A stretch of DNA of 64,000 bases from Rhizophagus clarus (taxonomy: Eukaryota; Glomeromycota; Glomeromycetes; Glomerales; Glomeraceae): positions 248,001 through 312,000 of the forward strand of contig BLAL01000338.1 in NCBI GenBank assembly GCA_015698045.1, read 5' to 3'. The position numbers and the translations under genes are program-made. This document shows positions 40,435 through 51,632 of this stretch, piece after piece. Each line of letters starts with the position of its first letter. Positions within the stretch are counted from its first letter, which is position 1. Under the pieces are notes generated by a model. That model was not told the DNA's origin and did no database searches. It worked only from the letters and a program-made list of their open reading frames with translations.

Positions 40435-40983
40435 AAAGCTCAAGCAACTCTTCTCTAGTCGCATTTATAGATATAATACTTTTTTCCCTGCCATCTACTA
40501 CTATTCTTGACATTTTCGTTACTAGGCCAAGGGCCCTCAATGTACGGGAAACAAAGTTTTTGCTTAATGGATTATTTACTCTGTCGCAATATATATCATA
40601 AAATACAGCAAAGGGTTCATTTATCCCTTCTTCTGCATATAAATCAAATAATAATCGATATAAAGCTTTTTCCCCTACATCTCTATCCAGCCCATTAATC
40701 TGTTTGAGTAACCAAATTTTAATCGATTCAAATTCTTCTGGTACAGAGAAATCATAAAATTCCAACTGATACTCATAGTCTCGAGTAAAGGTAAAAGTAA
40801 GTTCATCATCTTGTGAAACACATTTAAATATTTTGATTAGCTTATATATACTTTCATATAAGCTATCTATATCAGCACATCCATGCACTGTACGTCAAAA
40901 TTCGATAGTAGATAAGCCTCTTCTTGGCTTGGCCAATGCAAGTCCACAAACTGGGCAGTATTTTCTAATTTGCTCAATCATCT
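40409..40983 (-). pseudogene. Helical, winged-helix-like protein (element B)
   Basis: The open part 40409-40888 has FESIKIWLLKQINGLDRDVG, EKALYRLLFDLYAEEGINEP and PLSKNFVSRTLRALGLVTKM. The last resembles the end of D5-type helicase/primase proteins (a winged helix with 'SkxxvgrtLralGlxxk'). The protein probably starts further up, near 40983, with a CPVCGLALAK zinc-type start. The copy is broken, about one break. Its role may be replication initiation. Confidence 0.4.
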
Positions 40984-41034
40984 TTTATTCGAAATTTTCT
41001 ATATAAAAAATAAATTAATTTAATTACCTGCTTT

Positions 41035-41628
41035 TTATATTTCTTCTTTACTGCAGTTTTCACAAAGACCGCTTTTAGGTAATGTATTAAGATTTACAGG
41101 CATTTGGCACTCTTTACATAAGGCAATGTTAAGTTCGGCAAGCCTTCTTAATTGTGCCTCTTGTTGTGTTTTTCTTTGTCTTCTTTCAACAAATTGGCGT
41201 GTTTCTTCAACCCTTTGCCTATAGTCTGGATTATGCCGATTCCATTCAGCATAAAAGTTAATTCTATTAGTAATTACAGTTTCAAGAAGTTCAAGTCTTC
41301 TTGGAGTATCCTGCCAATACAATAGAGAAGGATTAGACTGCGCAATTTCTACATACCTTGAAGAAACAAGATAATAATCTTCTATTATTTCATATCCAAC
41401 ATGTTGAATTAAATGAAAATACGTTCTAGTTCCATATTGAACCATACGTCCAGTTTCTATATTAAGATAACTTTGCCTTGCTTCTGTAAGTGGAGGTGCA
41501 GTTGCTCTTCGAACCAATCCACTATCAAGATAATCATATGCTTCTATAACTAGCTGATTGAATGTTGGACCACCAACACGAATTGTTCTACCAGTTAATG
41601 GATTAATAGTATATCTATTAGCACTCAT
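41035..41628 (-). CDS. 2-cysteine-adaptor-like repeat protein with C-terminal zinc ribbon (element B)
   Basis: A 197-residue frame that looks whole. The N-terminus has two related units, TINPLTGRTIRVGGPTFNQL (residues 7-26) and YLNIETGRMVQYGTRTYFHL (about 54-73). The NPxTGRxIxxGGxxxxxL pattern is that of the 2-cysteine adaptor domain of large DNA viruses (Pfam 2C_adapt), here without the leading Cys pair. A basic helical middle (ETRQFVERRQRKTQQEAQLR) leads to a ribbon CKECQMPVNLNTLPKSGLC ENC. It may be an adaptor that tethers a partner domain. Function inferred from the domain only. Confidence 0.6.
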   Translation of the reverse strand: MSANRYTINPLTGRTIRVGGPTFNQLVIEAYDYLDSGLVRRATAPPLTEARQSYLNIETGRMVQYGTRTYFHLIQHVGYEIIEDYYLVSSRYVEIAQSNPSLLYWQDTPRRLELLETVITNRINFYAEWNRHNPDYRQRVEETRQFVERRQRKTQQEAQLRRLAELNIALCKECQMPVNLNTLPKSGLCENCSKEEI

Positions 41629-41689
41629 CTTTTTTTATTAATACATTAGTATAGGCTATATTCAATTATGATTTTTTCTAAAAATAAAT

Positions 41690-41785
41690 AATACCTAGTG
41701 ACAAAGTTACTTCGTCATCAGCCTTTGTACAAAAAAATGAAAATTGCCTAGTGATAAAGTTACTTCGTCATCAGTCTTTATGCAA
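41690..41785. repeat. Duplicated 36-bp segment between two element B genes
   Basis: CCTAGTGACAAAGTTACTTC at about 41695 and CCTAGTGATAAAGTTACTTC at about 41749, each followed by GTCATCAGYCTTT. The copies are 54 bases apart in the gap between two minus-strand genes, where they could be paired regulatory or terminator elements. Confidence 0.6.
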
Positions 41786-41801
41786 ATTTTTAATAATAAA
41801 T

Positions 41802-42222
41802 TTATGGCTTATTGCTAAGAAGTTCAGCTAATATATCTTCAGCTTCATTTTCATTAAGTTTACGTCTAGGTAATGCTTCCTTAAGGATATGATTATATAA
41901 ATCATAGACCTTTATAATTTTAAAAGCAAGATCTGGATTATGTGAATACTTTGCTCGAATCATGGAAACCTTCTCAGCATGCGATTCTTTATTTGGCAAT
42001 AATTTCTTAGCTGTATAATGAATATAACCTTCTGGATTGTTGGCAGATTCTATTTCTTAATATAGTTTATGTGATTCTTTATAAGATAACTTTCTTTACT
42101 GTATCCATCTCGTAAACCTGCCAATATAACATTCTTTAAAGCTTCTATGATTTCAGCCAAATACGTTTCATGCTTGATAAAACTAGGATGTTTGTTTGTG
42201 AATAAGAATGAGTCGTGTTCCA
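41802..42222 (-). pseudogene. Small helical protein (element B)
   Basis: The open part 41802-41999 encodes 65 residues (MPNKESHAEKVSMIRAKYSH ... EALPRRKLNENEAEDILAEL). Protein-like sequence continues upstream to a start near 42222 (MEHDSFLFTNKHPSFIKHET), so the present frame is the end of a longer protein; about one or two breaks. No family recognised. Confidence 0.35.
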
Positions 42223-42260
42223 TTTTTTTTTATTACTACATCTAAGGAAAAAATATTTAA

Positions 42261-44103
42261 TTATACAGTCCATACTATTTGGTTAGCATTTTTTACATGA
42301 CACTCTCCTTCTCTTTCGAATTTAAGAGCTTTTAGAGTTTTAAATGCATCTTTAGAGCAGGTATAAAGAGGAGAGTTGTTAACATCTTCTTCTAGAATGA
42401 ACCCATCAGTATGAATACGCCTGACTTTATCCACATAGGGTTGTACCATTTCAGAAATAAACTTTCGACCATGTGCTAGAAGAAATGGGGCAATTCTTGG
42501 ATATTCACCTTTAAAGGGGTTACCTGGATTCGTAAATTGGAATCTCCACTGCTCTTCTCCTATTGGTATAATTGAGTTTAATACCTCACTATGTGGAAAG
42601 TCAAAAGACTTACTCGATGTTGTAAGAGTCTTGTATGTTTTCTTTCTTTGGCAAAATGCACCCCATAGTGTATTAAGAATTCTTTTAGCTACTTGGCTAG
42701 CGATACCACCTTGATTCTTAATTTTAAAGAGAAAATCTACATACTCTCCAAAGATTACACTACCTCGAATTTGGGTTTCTTTTTCATAAATAAGGGCATT
42801 AGAGACTCCATCTTGAATTTATGTAACTTGGAGGCCAAGAGCTTTGGCACGTGTAAGATCAATATGAGTATATACATTATGGTAATTATATCGAAATAGT
42901 GGGGTATCCCTTCTTTCAATACTTGCACGAAATATTCCAAAATGGCCATATCCTCGATGGTTAGTAAAGTTTTTTAAAATCTGAAACTTACCTTTACCGA
43001 TAGGAAAGTTTACAGCTGATTGCTGAATACTAGGATAAAGACTTGTATCATCATAACTCCTTCCATATCCTTTCCAGTTATTTTGTGCCCAGATAATTCC
43101 TCTCATCATTGCTTTACTTATCCATTGTGCTTCAAGTGCATCAAGAGGTTCACTAGCAGGAATACCTATACTTAATTTTTCGAATAGCCAAAGAGCTGTT
43201 TTCTTTATGTCCCAATCAAGTAATAATATATCAATTGAAAGGCCCAGCTTTTTCGTCTCCAGTAAAAATGCATCTCGTTCTGCATTAATTCTGATATATG
43301 CTTTTTCCAATGATTCTTGACGTTTAGCTGGAGTGAAGGAGTAGTTTTTGCTAAACTTAAGTTTTTGAAATTGCTGGACGGTAATAGACTTAATTGCTTT
43401 TCCATTATATATGTGAACTATATCATTTACTTCATTCTCCTGATAAGTTATAAACTTTTTTGGCCTTTTACATTCAAACCTGGAATGTTTTCTATCCGGA
43501 TTAAGTACGAGAGAATAGTGTCCATTAGTGAGAGTAAGGGTTATTCTTCTTTGTGCTGGACTCTTAGAAATATAAGTATGATTACCTACTACATTGATAG
43601 CAATACTTCAAGCTAATCGTTCTATTTTTTCAATACAGGCAATTGGAATAGGATTATCTCGTGCCAAATTTAGATAATCTTTAATGTACTCAGGTTTTTC
43701 AATAGTTTGAGGCATATTCAAATAAGTGCCATAAGCCATTTTTAAGCACTGATAAAGGCAGTCATTTGTATCGCCACATCCACCTGATACCGCTGGTAAA
43801 TCCCTCATATAAATGATAAAGTTATCAAATCGCTCTGGATCACCTATATTATCAGGCATTTGGCTCTCATCGTAGTGGTCAAGTAAGGAGAAAAGATTTG
43901 CATCTTCTCCATTTATGGTCCAGCAACCTGGCTTCCAGTTTTCATAAGGAAGTAGGATTTGAAACTATTTGCCTGGATATCGGGCTTTAAGTTTTTGATC
44001 AAGGTTTGCTATCCCTTCTCTAAAGAACTGTCGGCCACTATACTTAACTTCTATGATATCTGGCCTATTTGGTAAATGACGAACTAGTCTTGATAACATT
44101 TCT
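42261..44103 (-). pseudogene. Family B DNA polymerase, organellar/viral protein-primed type (element B)
   Basis: Would replicate the element from a protein primer. The start is MLSRLVRHLPNRPDIIEVKY, followed by a Cys-containing block GGCGDTNDCLYQCLKMAYG that looks like a cysteine-peptidase active site fused to the polymerase. Motif A is SYDDTSLYPSIQQ (about 43035). The end has KRILNTLWGAFCQRKK-type motif B sequence (about 42660) and KVRRIHTDGFIL, which stands where motif C is expected. These fit Pfam DNA_pol_B_2-like enzymes rather than the element A polymerase. The copy is broken, with several breaks. Confidence 0.65.
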
Positions 44104-44177
44104 TTGTAATATATAGTATTTATTTAATTGCTAATTTTTCGTTATTAGGTTTGAAAAAAAAATAAAATAACTAACCC

Positions 44178-44573
44178 TTATATTTGATCAATTTCATCAT
44201 ATAAGCCATCCTCATCATAATCAGATTCGCATTCCTCACCATTGGCCTCCATACATTCACGTTCATTTATTTGGCTATGACATTCTATTATCTGTGGTTG
44301 TAATTTTACAACTTTATAGCCAGAAGGAGGTTCTACAAATATGGTTTCCTTATTCTCAATATATTTTCTTAGATAGTCAGCAAGTTCTATGCATTTTATG
44401 TGCCTATCCACCTCATCATTATATTTGAGCCATTCTTTTAGCTTATCTATGGCATCACCAAATTTAACGAGATATAGGTTATCTCTTCTTATAATCTTAT
44501 CAAATTCTTCCAATTCGGCTAAGAGGATATCCCAGTTATAGAGGTCATCTTCATCTATATATTTAGCCAGCAT
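44178..44573 (-). CDS. Small acidic protein (element B)
   Basis: A 131-residue frame starting MLAKYIDEDDLYNWDILLAE, helical up to residue 80 (LKEWLKYNDEVDRHIKCIEL ADYLRKYI), with an acidic end ECESDYDEDGLYDEIDQI. It overlaps the helicase stop by 19 bases, and the two may be expressed together. No family recognised. Confidence 0.5.
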   Translation of the reverse strand: MLAKYIDEDDLYNWDILLAELEEFDKIIRRDNLYLVKFGDAIDKLKEWLKYNDEVDRHIKCIELADYLRKYIENKETIFVEPPSGYKVVKLQPQIIECHSQINERECMEANGEECESDYDEDGLYDEIDQI

Positions 44574-46555
44574 TCTTTGGCTGTAGAGTATAGCTCATCT
44601 ATCATTTCATCACGAGAATTCTTATACCAGGGCTTTATGTGGTCATATTTATGTCTATCTATCCATTCCCAATATTTGGTGGTATTCATTTTAAGCATGG
44701 GATCTGGATCAACTTTTTGAACTGGCTTTGATACTTCTTGTGATATAGACGGTTCAGCTGGTATAGAAGGACCAGGTATTCCGTATGGTTCTGGCTCTAT
44801 CTCTGGATCTTGCTCTGGTTCTTGTTCTGGTTCTTGCTCTACCTCTGGTTCTTGCTCTAACTTAGCCGAAGGTAGTATAAGAGTATTTAGTTCTGTTATG
44901 AAGTTATCTATTAGGTTTTCAATAGATTCTGAAGCAGTAGGCTCAGATGGTATCAATGGAGAAGTCGCTTCTTCTTTCCGGTCTGATGACACTTCTACCT
45001 TTAGATGTGCTGGTTTTGGAAAAACTGGAGGTGGACTTTTATTTTGCTTATTTGGCGTATTTACTCCAATTTGTGCTAAGAACTGATCAAGAGCTTTGGG
45101 GTCAGATATGGTTTTTTTAGGGACATCAATCTGCTCGATATCAATCTCATCGGTTTCATGAATCCAGTTATTACTAAGATATTTCTCGTATAAAGTCTTT
45201 TTAGATAAGTTATAAACTCTAGTATACTTTCCATTAATTTTAACTACGTTGCTAGTCATATTTAGCTCACTTGATAATGTTCTTGCAACCACAACTTTAG
45301 ATAAGGGTGTAATATTTCTATTTCCACAGTAGCTTGTATAGGTGGCATATAATATATGAACTGGTAAGCATGTAGTCGTATAATCAGCTTCTGCTATATA
45401 CGTCTCCTTTATAAATTGAAATAACGGTGGAAGAGTAGATACGATATGCTCTTGTTTAGATGCAGTCATAGGAGGTGGGTTGCCATTAAAATCTGGATAT
45501 TTATCAGCAATAGCCTTTAAGTAAGCATAGAAGGCCTCACCCACCCTTGGATATTTCATTGCATCACCTAACTGTTTGAAATATTGCAAATCTCCTTTTC
45601 GAGCAGGTGAGATATCTAGAACAACTGTTCGTCTATCATCATTCTCAACTCTGAGAGCATTTTCATTAGTAAGAACGATAGTAGACATAAAGTTTTTATA
45701 TTGGGTAGGTGTTTTATATTTTTTATGGATTTCAATAGTATCGCTAGTAACTTTATCTTTGAGAGCATGATATAATGAATTCCATTGGCTTTTTTCTGTT
45801 GGCATTTCTTCAAGCAAAAGAAGTACTTTACCTAATAATTGCCCGTTAAAACTGCCTAAAATTGTTTGAGGATCACTTGTTTTATAGACTAGCTGAGTAC
45901 CTAAAACATAACGCTGGATAAAATCAGTTATAATACCTTTACCCCAGCCTTGACCAGATTTAAGATAAAGAATCGAATACATTTTTCTACCAGTAGCCAT
46001 ACCAGCAAACCATTTGATAATATATTCAGTTACATTCCAATCTCCTGAACACCAGACATCCCGAATATGAGTAAATATGATTTTGATTGCCTGATGGATG
46101 TTGGCTGAAAAGTCTGCTAAAGGACGTAATTGGTGTAAAAACCCTGGAAAAATATTAAGATAGAGTTGACCTTGAATTTTATAAATACGTTGCTTTGCAG
46201 GATCACAAGTTGCTACACATGTTAAAGAATTATCATATATAAACCATTTGGCAATATTAAATTCTGTCTTCGTTAGAGGCTGTTCAGAATTAGATTGCTT
46301 AAAGAAGGTTTTAGTTATAGGATGAATAAGCATACTAATATTTTTCATGGGAATATGCTCAAAATTCTTAATATCAGGTCGCCACATAAATATACCATGT
46401 GGATTGGAACAGAGAATGAAGTAACTGCAAATATATCGCTTTGCTTTTATAATATCATCTAAACTGTTCGCCTCTCTGATAAGCCGTTTTAGTATATCAA
46501 TACTATATGCTTCCTTAGATTCACCAAATTTTGAGATTACTACTTGGTTACTCAT
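44555..46555 (-). CDS. D5-like superfamily 3 helicase (element B)
   Basis: A 666-residue frame that looks whole. Residues about 90-190 resemble the D5_N domain (NIAKWFIYDNSLTCVATCDP ... LADFSANIHQAIKIIFTHIR). Walker A is YLKSGQGWGKGIITDFI (197-213), Walker B is KVLLLLEEMP (243-252), motif C is NFMSTIVLTNENALR (288-302) and DDRRTVVLDISP follows. At about 375-450 is a winged-helix-like end domain (ITPLSKVVVARTLSSELNMT). The tail is disordered, with QEPEVEQEPEQEPEQDPEIE repeats and a last helical piece. No primase domain is visible at the N-terminus. It unwinds DNA at the replication fork. Same strand as the polymerase. Confidence 0.8.
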   Translation of the reverse strand: MSNQVVISKFGESKEAYSIDILKRLIREANSLDDIIKAKRYICSYFILCSNPHGIFMWRPDIKNFEHIPMKNISMLIHPITKTFFKQSNSEQPLTKTEFNIAKWFIYDNSLTCVATCDPAKQRIYKIQGQLYLNIFPGFLHQLRPLADFSANIHQAIKIIFTHIRDVWCSGDWNVTEYIIKWFAGMATGRKMYSILYLKSGQGWGKGIITDFIQRYVLGTQLVYKTSDPQTILGSFNGQLLGKVLLLLEEMPTEKSQWNSLYHALKDKVTSDTIEIHKKYKTPTQYKNFMSTIVLTNENALRVENDDRRTVVLDISPARKGDLQYFKQLGDAMKYPRVGEAFYAYLKAIADKYPDFNGNPPPMTASKQEHIVSTLPPLFQFIKETYIAEADYTTTCLPVHILYATYTSYCGNRNITPLSKVVVARTLSSELNMTSNVVKINGKYTRVYNLSKKTLYEKYLSNNWIHETDEIDIEQIDVPKKTISDPKALDQFLAQIGVNTPNKQNKSPPPVFPKPAHLKVEVSSDRKEEATSPLIPSEPTASESIENLIDNFITELNTLILPSAKLEQEPEVEQEPEQEPEQDPEIEPEPYGIPGPSIPAEPSISQEVSKPVQKVDPDPMLKMNTTKYWEWIDRHKYDHIKPWYKNSRDEMIDELYSTAKECWLNI

Positions 46556-47234
46556 TGTTAGTTAGATACTTTAGTAGAAGTTTTGTTTAATTTATTTTTT
46601 TTTGATATCTATATATTGACTATGTTTAATTACGATTTTTTTTCAGGTATATTTGTATGCTATTGGGAGGCATAGGAATTTAGTATGAGTAGGTTGACAA
46701 TAGTATGGGTATCTAGTACGAGAACTAGTATGAGAATGGTATGATAACCATATGAGGAGTATATATAGGAGGTCATACTCGGTGATATGGTATTTTTTGT
46801 ATATCGTATTGGGTTTAGTGAGACGTTTGAGTTTATTCCTGAGAGTAGTTACAGATGAGATGACCGGTTACAGAAGTTACAGATCAGATACCCCGAAAAT
46901 AAAAATTATTTCTGGGAAAGGTGATCTGATTATTTTTTTTTATCATCTGTAACATCTGTAACTCTGTAACCTCCCCTTATTTCTTCTTTATTCTTTGTTT
47001 TATCTTGTTCTTAGTATATTTATTAGTTACAGATATAGTTACAGATAATTACAGATGGGTAGTATGGTATTGATATGGTATTTATCTATGGTATTGTTAG
47101 AGACGCGCCGTAAAGGCGCTGGGAGGCTAACTGGATAGGAGATCTGATCGAGTTCTAACGGAGTTGAGATGTATACTGGGGGCTTTAGCCACAGGGCATC
47201 CACAGGATGACTCCGACGACTCAGATGTCCCATT
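46556..47234. repeat. Intergenic sequence with GTTACAGAT repeats
   Basis: GTTACAGAT/ATCTGTAAC motifs occur in both orientations between about 46848 and 47058 (GAGATGACCGGTTACAGAAG, CATCTGTAACATCTGTAACT, GTTACAGATATAGTTACAGA). A GCGCCGTAAAGGCGC hairpin lies at 47105-47119. The frames at 46752-46952 and 47039-47233 are not convincing genes. Confidence 0.45.
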
Positions 47235-50200
47235 AGGGCTCTGATCAGTTTCAGTAATTACTGAACCGTACTGATCAGTTTCAGTATCAGAGCGGTTTCA
47301 GTTTTTACGGTTTACTGAACCAAAACTTTCAGTAAATTTACCGATCGGTTTCGGTAACTGCGGTTTTGGTACCAGTTTTGCGATTTACCAAACCAAATTA
47401 CTGAATCGATTTAACTAAATAATATAATAAAAAAAATGGTATGAAACGTTTTTTATTAGTTATTTTGATAAAACAAACCGTTTCGCAGCAGTGTTTGTCA
47501 CTTTAATTAAGAAACGTTGCAAAACATTTTTATTTATTAATCTAATAAAAAAATAACTATTCGCAACTTTTTTCTTGTCATTTTAACAAACAACATTGTG
47601 AAATGTTAATTGGATAAAAAAAATCGTTCACAACAGTTTTTTGTCAACATAATTACAAACTTGTTGCGAAAAGTTTTGTTAATTAATTCTAATAAAAAAA
47701 AACGTTTTGCAACATTTTTTTTTGTCACTTTAATAAAAACGTTGCAAAACGTTTTTATGAGTTAATTTTAATAAAAAAATGTTTCGCAACATTTTTTTTT
47801 GTCACTTTAATAAAAATGTTGTGAAACGTTTTTATGAGTTAATTTTAATAAAAAAATGTTTCGCAACATTTTTTTTTTGTCACTTTAATAAAAACATTGC
47901 ACAACGTTTTTATTAGCTAATTTTAATAAAAAAAAACGTTTCACAACATTTTTTTGTTGCTTTAATTAAAAAACGTTGCGAAATGTTTTTTATCAATTAA
48001 TTTAATAAAAAAATACGTTGCAAAATATTTGAGTTAATTTTAATATTCGCAATGTTTTTTTTGTTGCTTTAGTTAAAAAATGTTGCGAAACGTTTTTATA
48101 AGTTAATTTTAATAAAAAAAAACATTTCGCAACATTTTTTTTGTTGCTTTATTAAAAAATGTTGCAAAACATTTTTTAACAGTTATTTTAATAAAAAACG
48201 TTTCGCTATGTTTTTTTTGTTGCTTTAGTTAAAAAACGTTGCAAAACATTTTTTATCAGTTAATTTAATAAAAAAAACGTTTCGCTATGTTTTTTTTGTC
48301 TCTATAATAAAAATATTGTGAAACGTTTTTATGAGTTAATTTTAATAAAAAAAAACGTTTTGCAACATTTTTTTTGTTGCTTTAATTAAAAAATGTTGTG
48401 AAACGTTTTTTAACAGTTAGTTTAATAAAAAAAATGTTTCACTACATTTTTTTTGTCTCTATAATAAAAATGTTGCGAAATGTTTTTATGAGTTAATTTT
48501 AATAAAAAAAATGTTTCGCAACATTTTTTTTGTTGCTTTAATTAAAAAACGTTGTGAAATGTTTTTAACAGTTAGTTTAATAAAAAAAACGTTTCAAAAT
48601 GTTTTTTAACAGTTATTTTAATAAAAAAACGTTTCGCTATATATTTTTTTGTTGCTTTAGTTAAAAAACATTTCGCTATGTTTTTTTTGTTACTTTAGTT
48701 AAAAAACGTTGCAAAACGTTTTTTTTGTCACTTTAATAAAAATGTTGTAAAACGTTTTTATGAGTTAATTTAATAAAAAAAACGTTTTGCAACGTTTTTT
48801 TGTCATTTTAATTAAAAATGTTGCGAAACATTTTTTATTAATTAATTTAATAAAAAAAAATAATTCGCAACTTTATTTTTGACACTTTAAATAAAAAACG
48901 TTGCAAAACATTTTTATAGATGATTTGTTTTGGTAAAAAAATACCAAAATAGGTTTGCGATGTTTTTTTACTAAAAATGGTTTTTAATATCGGTAAATCA
49001 GTTCAGTTTTTGGTAATTATCAATCGGTTTTAATAATCATCAATACCAATACTGGTCAGTTTTGGTAATCATCAATACTGATACTGATCAATTTGGTTCA
49101 GTATCAGTTTTTGCAAAAACTGAACTGAACTGAACCGTACGGTATTGGAGCAGTTTCAGTTTTTACAGTTTACCGAACTGAAACTTTTGGTAAATTTACC
49201 AATCGGTTTCAATAACTGTGATTTCAGTACTGGTTTTGCGATTTACTGAGCTAAATTACTGAATCAATTTAACTAAATAATATAATAAAAAAATGGTGTG
49301 AAACATTTTTTATTAGTTATTTTGATAAAACAAACCATTTCACAGCGGTTTTTTGTCACTTTAATTAAGAAATGTTGTGAAATGTTTTTATTCATTAATC
49401 TAATAAAAAAATAACTATTTGCAACTTTTTTCTTGTCATTTTAACAAACAACATTGCAAAACGTTAATTGGATAAAAAAAATTGTTCGCAACAGTTTTTT
49501 GTCAACATAATTACAAAACCGTTGCGAAAAGTTTTGTTAATTAATTTTAATAAAAAAAACGTTTCGCAACATTTTTTTTGTCACTTTAATAAAAATGGTG
49601 CGAAACGTTTTTATGAGTTAATTTTAATAAAAAAAATGTTTCGCAACATTTTTTTTTGTCACTTTAATAAAAACGTTGCGCAACGTTTTTATTAGCTGAT
49701 TTTAATAAAAAAATGTTTTGCAACGTTTTTTTGTTGCTTTAATTAAAAAACGTTTTGCAACATTTTTTTTGTTGCTTTAATTAAAAAATGTTGTGAAACA
49801 TTTTTTAACAGTTAGTTTAATAAAAAAAATATTTCGCTACGTTTTTTTGTTGCTTTAGTTAAAAAATGTTGCAAAACGTTTTTTATCAGTTAATTTAATA
49901 AAAAAACGTTTCGCAACATTTTTTTTGTCTCTATAATAAAAATGTTGCGAAATGTTTTTATGAGCTAATTATAATAAAAAAAACATTTCAAAACGTTTTT
50001 TAACAGTTAGTTTAATAAAAAAATGTTTCGCTACATTTTTTTGTTGCTTTAGTTAAAAAACGTTATAAAACGTTTTTTTTGTCACTTTAATAAAACGTTG
50101 TAAAATGTTTTTATGAGTTAATTTAATAAAAAAAATGTTTTGCAACGTTTTTTTATCATTTTAATTAAAAATGTTGTGAAACGTTTTTTATTAGTTAATT

Positions 50201-50502
50201 TAATAAAAAAAATGATTTGCAACTTTATTTTTAACACTTTAAATAAAAAACGTTGTGAAACATTTTTATAGATGATTTGATTTGGTAAAAAAATACCAAA
50301 ATAGTTTTGCGATGTTTTTTTTTACTAAAAATGGTTTTTAATATCAGTAAATCAGTTCAGTTTTTGGTAATTATTGATCAGTTTCAATAATCATCAATAC
50401 CGATACTGGTCAGTTTCAGTAATCATCAATACTGATACCGATCAATTCAGTTCAGTATCGATTTTTGCAAAAACTGAATCAAACTAAACCGATCAGAGCC
50501 CT
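47235..50502. mobile_element. Inverted-repeat element, two head-to-tail copies, filled with a CGTTTCGCAAC satellite
   Basis: Ends are AGGGCTCTGATC at 47235 and GATCAGAGCCCT at 50502. TCAGTTTTYRCGGTTTACYG-type sequence near 47310 recurs near 49163, offset about 1.85 kb, and again CAGTATYGRTTTTTGCAAAA occurs near 49100 and 50455. So two copies lie in tandem and share an internal end. Each interior is an array of GTTGCRAAACGTTTTT and AAAAACGTTTCGCAACATTT units with TTGTCACTTTAAT spacers. No target duplication and no transposase were seen. Confidence 0.65.
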
Positions 50503-51365
50503 ATATACGACTCTTAAAAAATCTTTTAAAAAAAAATTTTATATTAAAAATATCCTATACGAACCCTTCCCATATGAACTCTTAGAAAATACCATATAAA
50601 TTCAGAAAATCTCAAAAAAAAAATTTTCTATCAGATACTCCATATGAAATCAAAAAAAAAAATCTATTTATAATCTTGGGAAATGTCTCTCAAAAAAAAT
50701 TTTCTATTAGATATTCCATAGACCCTTTTCATATGAACTCTTGGAAAATACGAACTCTTTTTATACAAACTCTTAAAAAATCTCTCAAAAAAAAATTTTC
50801 TATTATTTATTTCATACAAACTGAACTCTTAGAAAATCTCTTAAAAAAAAAAATTTCTATCAGATATTCCATATGAACTCTTCCTATATGAACTTTTAGA
50901 AACAAAAAAAAAATTTATTTATTAAAAATATCCTATATGAATCTTAGGAAATCTCTCAAAAAAAATATTTTCTATTAGATATTTTACACGAACTCTTCTC
51001 ATATAAACTCAGAAAATTTTGCAAAAAAAATTTCTATCAGATATTCCATACAAACTCTTCCTATACGAACTCTTAGAGAATCTCTTAAAAAAAATTTTCT
51101 ATCAAAGATATCCAACAAACCTTTTCCATATGAACTCTTAGAAAATCTCTTAAAAAAAATTTTTCTATCAGATATCCCATACGAACTCTTTTCATACGAA
51201 CTCTTAAAAAATAAAAAAAATTTTTATTAGATATCCTATATGAACTCTTTCCATACAAACTTTTAGAAATCTCAAAAATAAAAATATCTCTATTTATCAA
51301 AATATCCTATATGAATCTTAGAAAATCTATCAAAAAAAATTTTCTATCAGAATTTAAAGTTTTAA
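50503..51365. repeat. Degenerate tandem repeat of TCCATATGAACTCTTAGAAAATCTC type
   Basis: About fifteen degenerate units of 50-60 bp. Each has CATAYGAACTCTT, AGAAAATCTC, an A run, and TTTCTATYAGATAT. No gene; short frames across it come from the repeat. Confidence 0.75.
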
Positions 51366-51632
51366 AATAGTTTATAAATTAAATATTTTAAAACGACATT
51401 ATTAAAAAATTCTAAAAATCTGCTAATATATAATAAGCCAATTAGCAACTAATCAGTCATCAATCTGATATGGTTGATTGGTAACCTATTGATAACTGGT
51501 AAATTTAACCGTACACCAATCAGTCATCAATCAGTCATATGATCAGTTAATAACTGATTTGGAATTTATACCTGATTGATGACCGATTGAAAGAATTAGT
51601 CATCAATAGGTATTCAATCGGTTACCAATTAG

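Larger units (their letters stand above)
38841..46555. mobile_element. Fossil element B: protein-primed-type PolB, D5-like helicase and A32-like ATPase (broken)
   Basis: Contains a small helical protein (-), ATPase (+), a short protein (+), a winged-helix-like protein (-), a 2-cysteine-adaptor-like protein (-), a short protein (-), a family B polymerase of the organellar/viral type (-), an acidic protein (-) and an SF3 helicase (-). The set resembles virophage, Polinton-like and linear-plasmid replication modules. No major or minor capsid, integrase or protease gene was recognised, and no terminal repeat was found. It differs from element A in polymerase type but shares the ATPase family. The copy is broken with perhaps five to eight breaks, mostly in the polymerase; the helicase and ATPase frames look whole. 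Confidence 0.65.

Noticed and set aside
42693-43616. Plus-strand frames opposite the element B polymerase
   Set aside because: Antisense shadows of polymerase sequence.
46752-46952. 66-codon frame between element B and the satellite element
   Set aside because: Overlaps GTTACAG repeats; no protein-like pattern.
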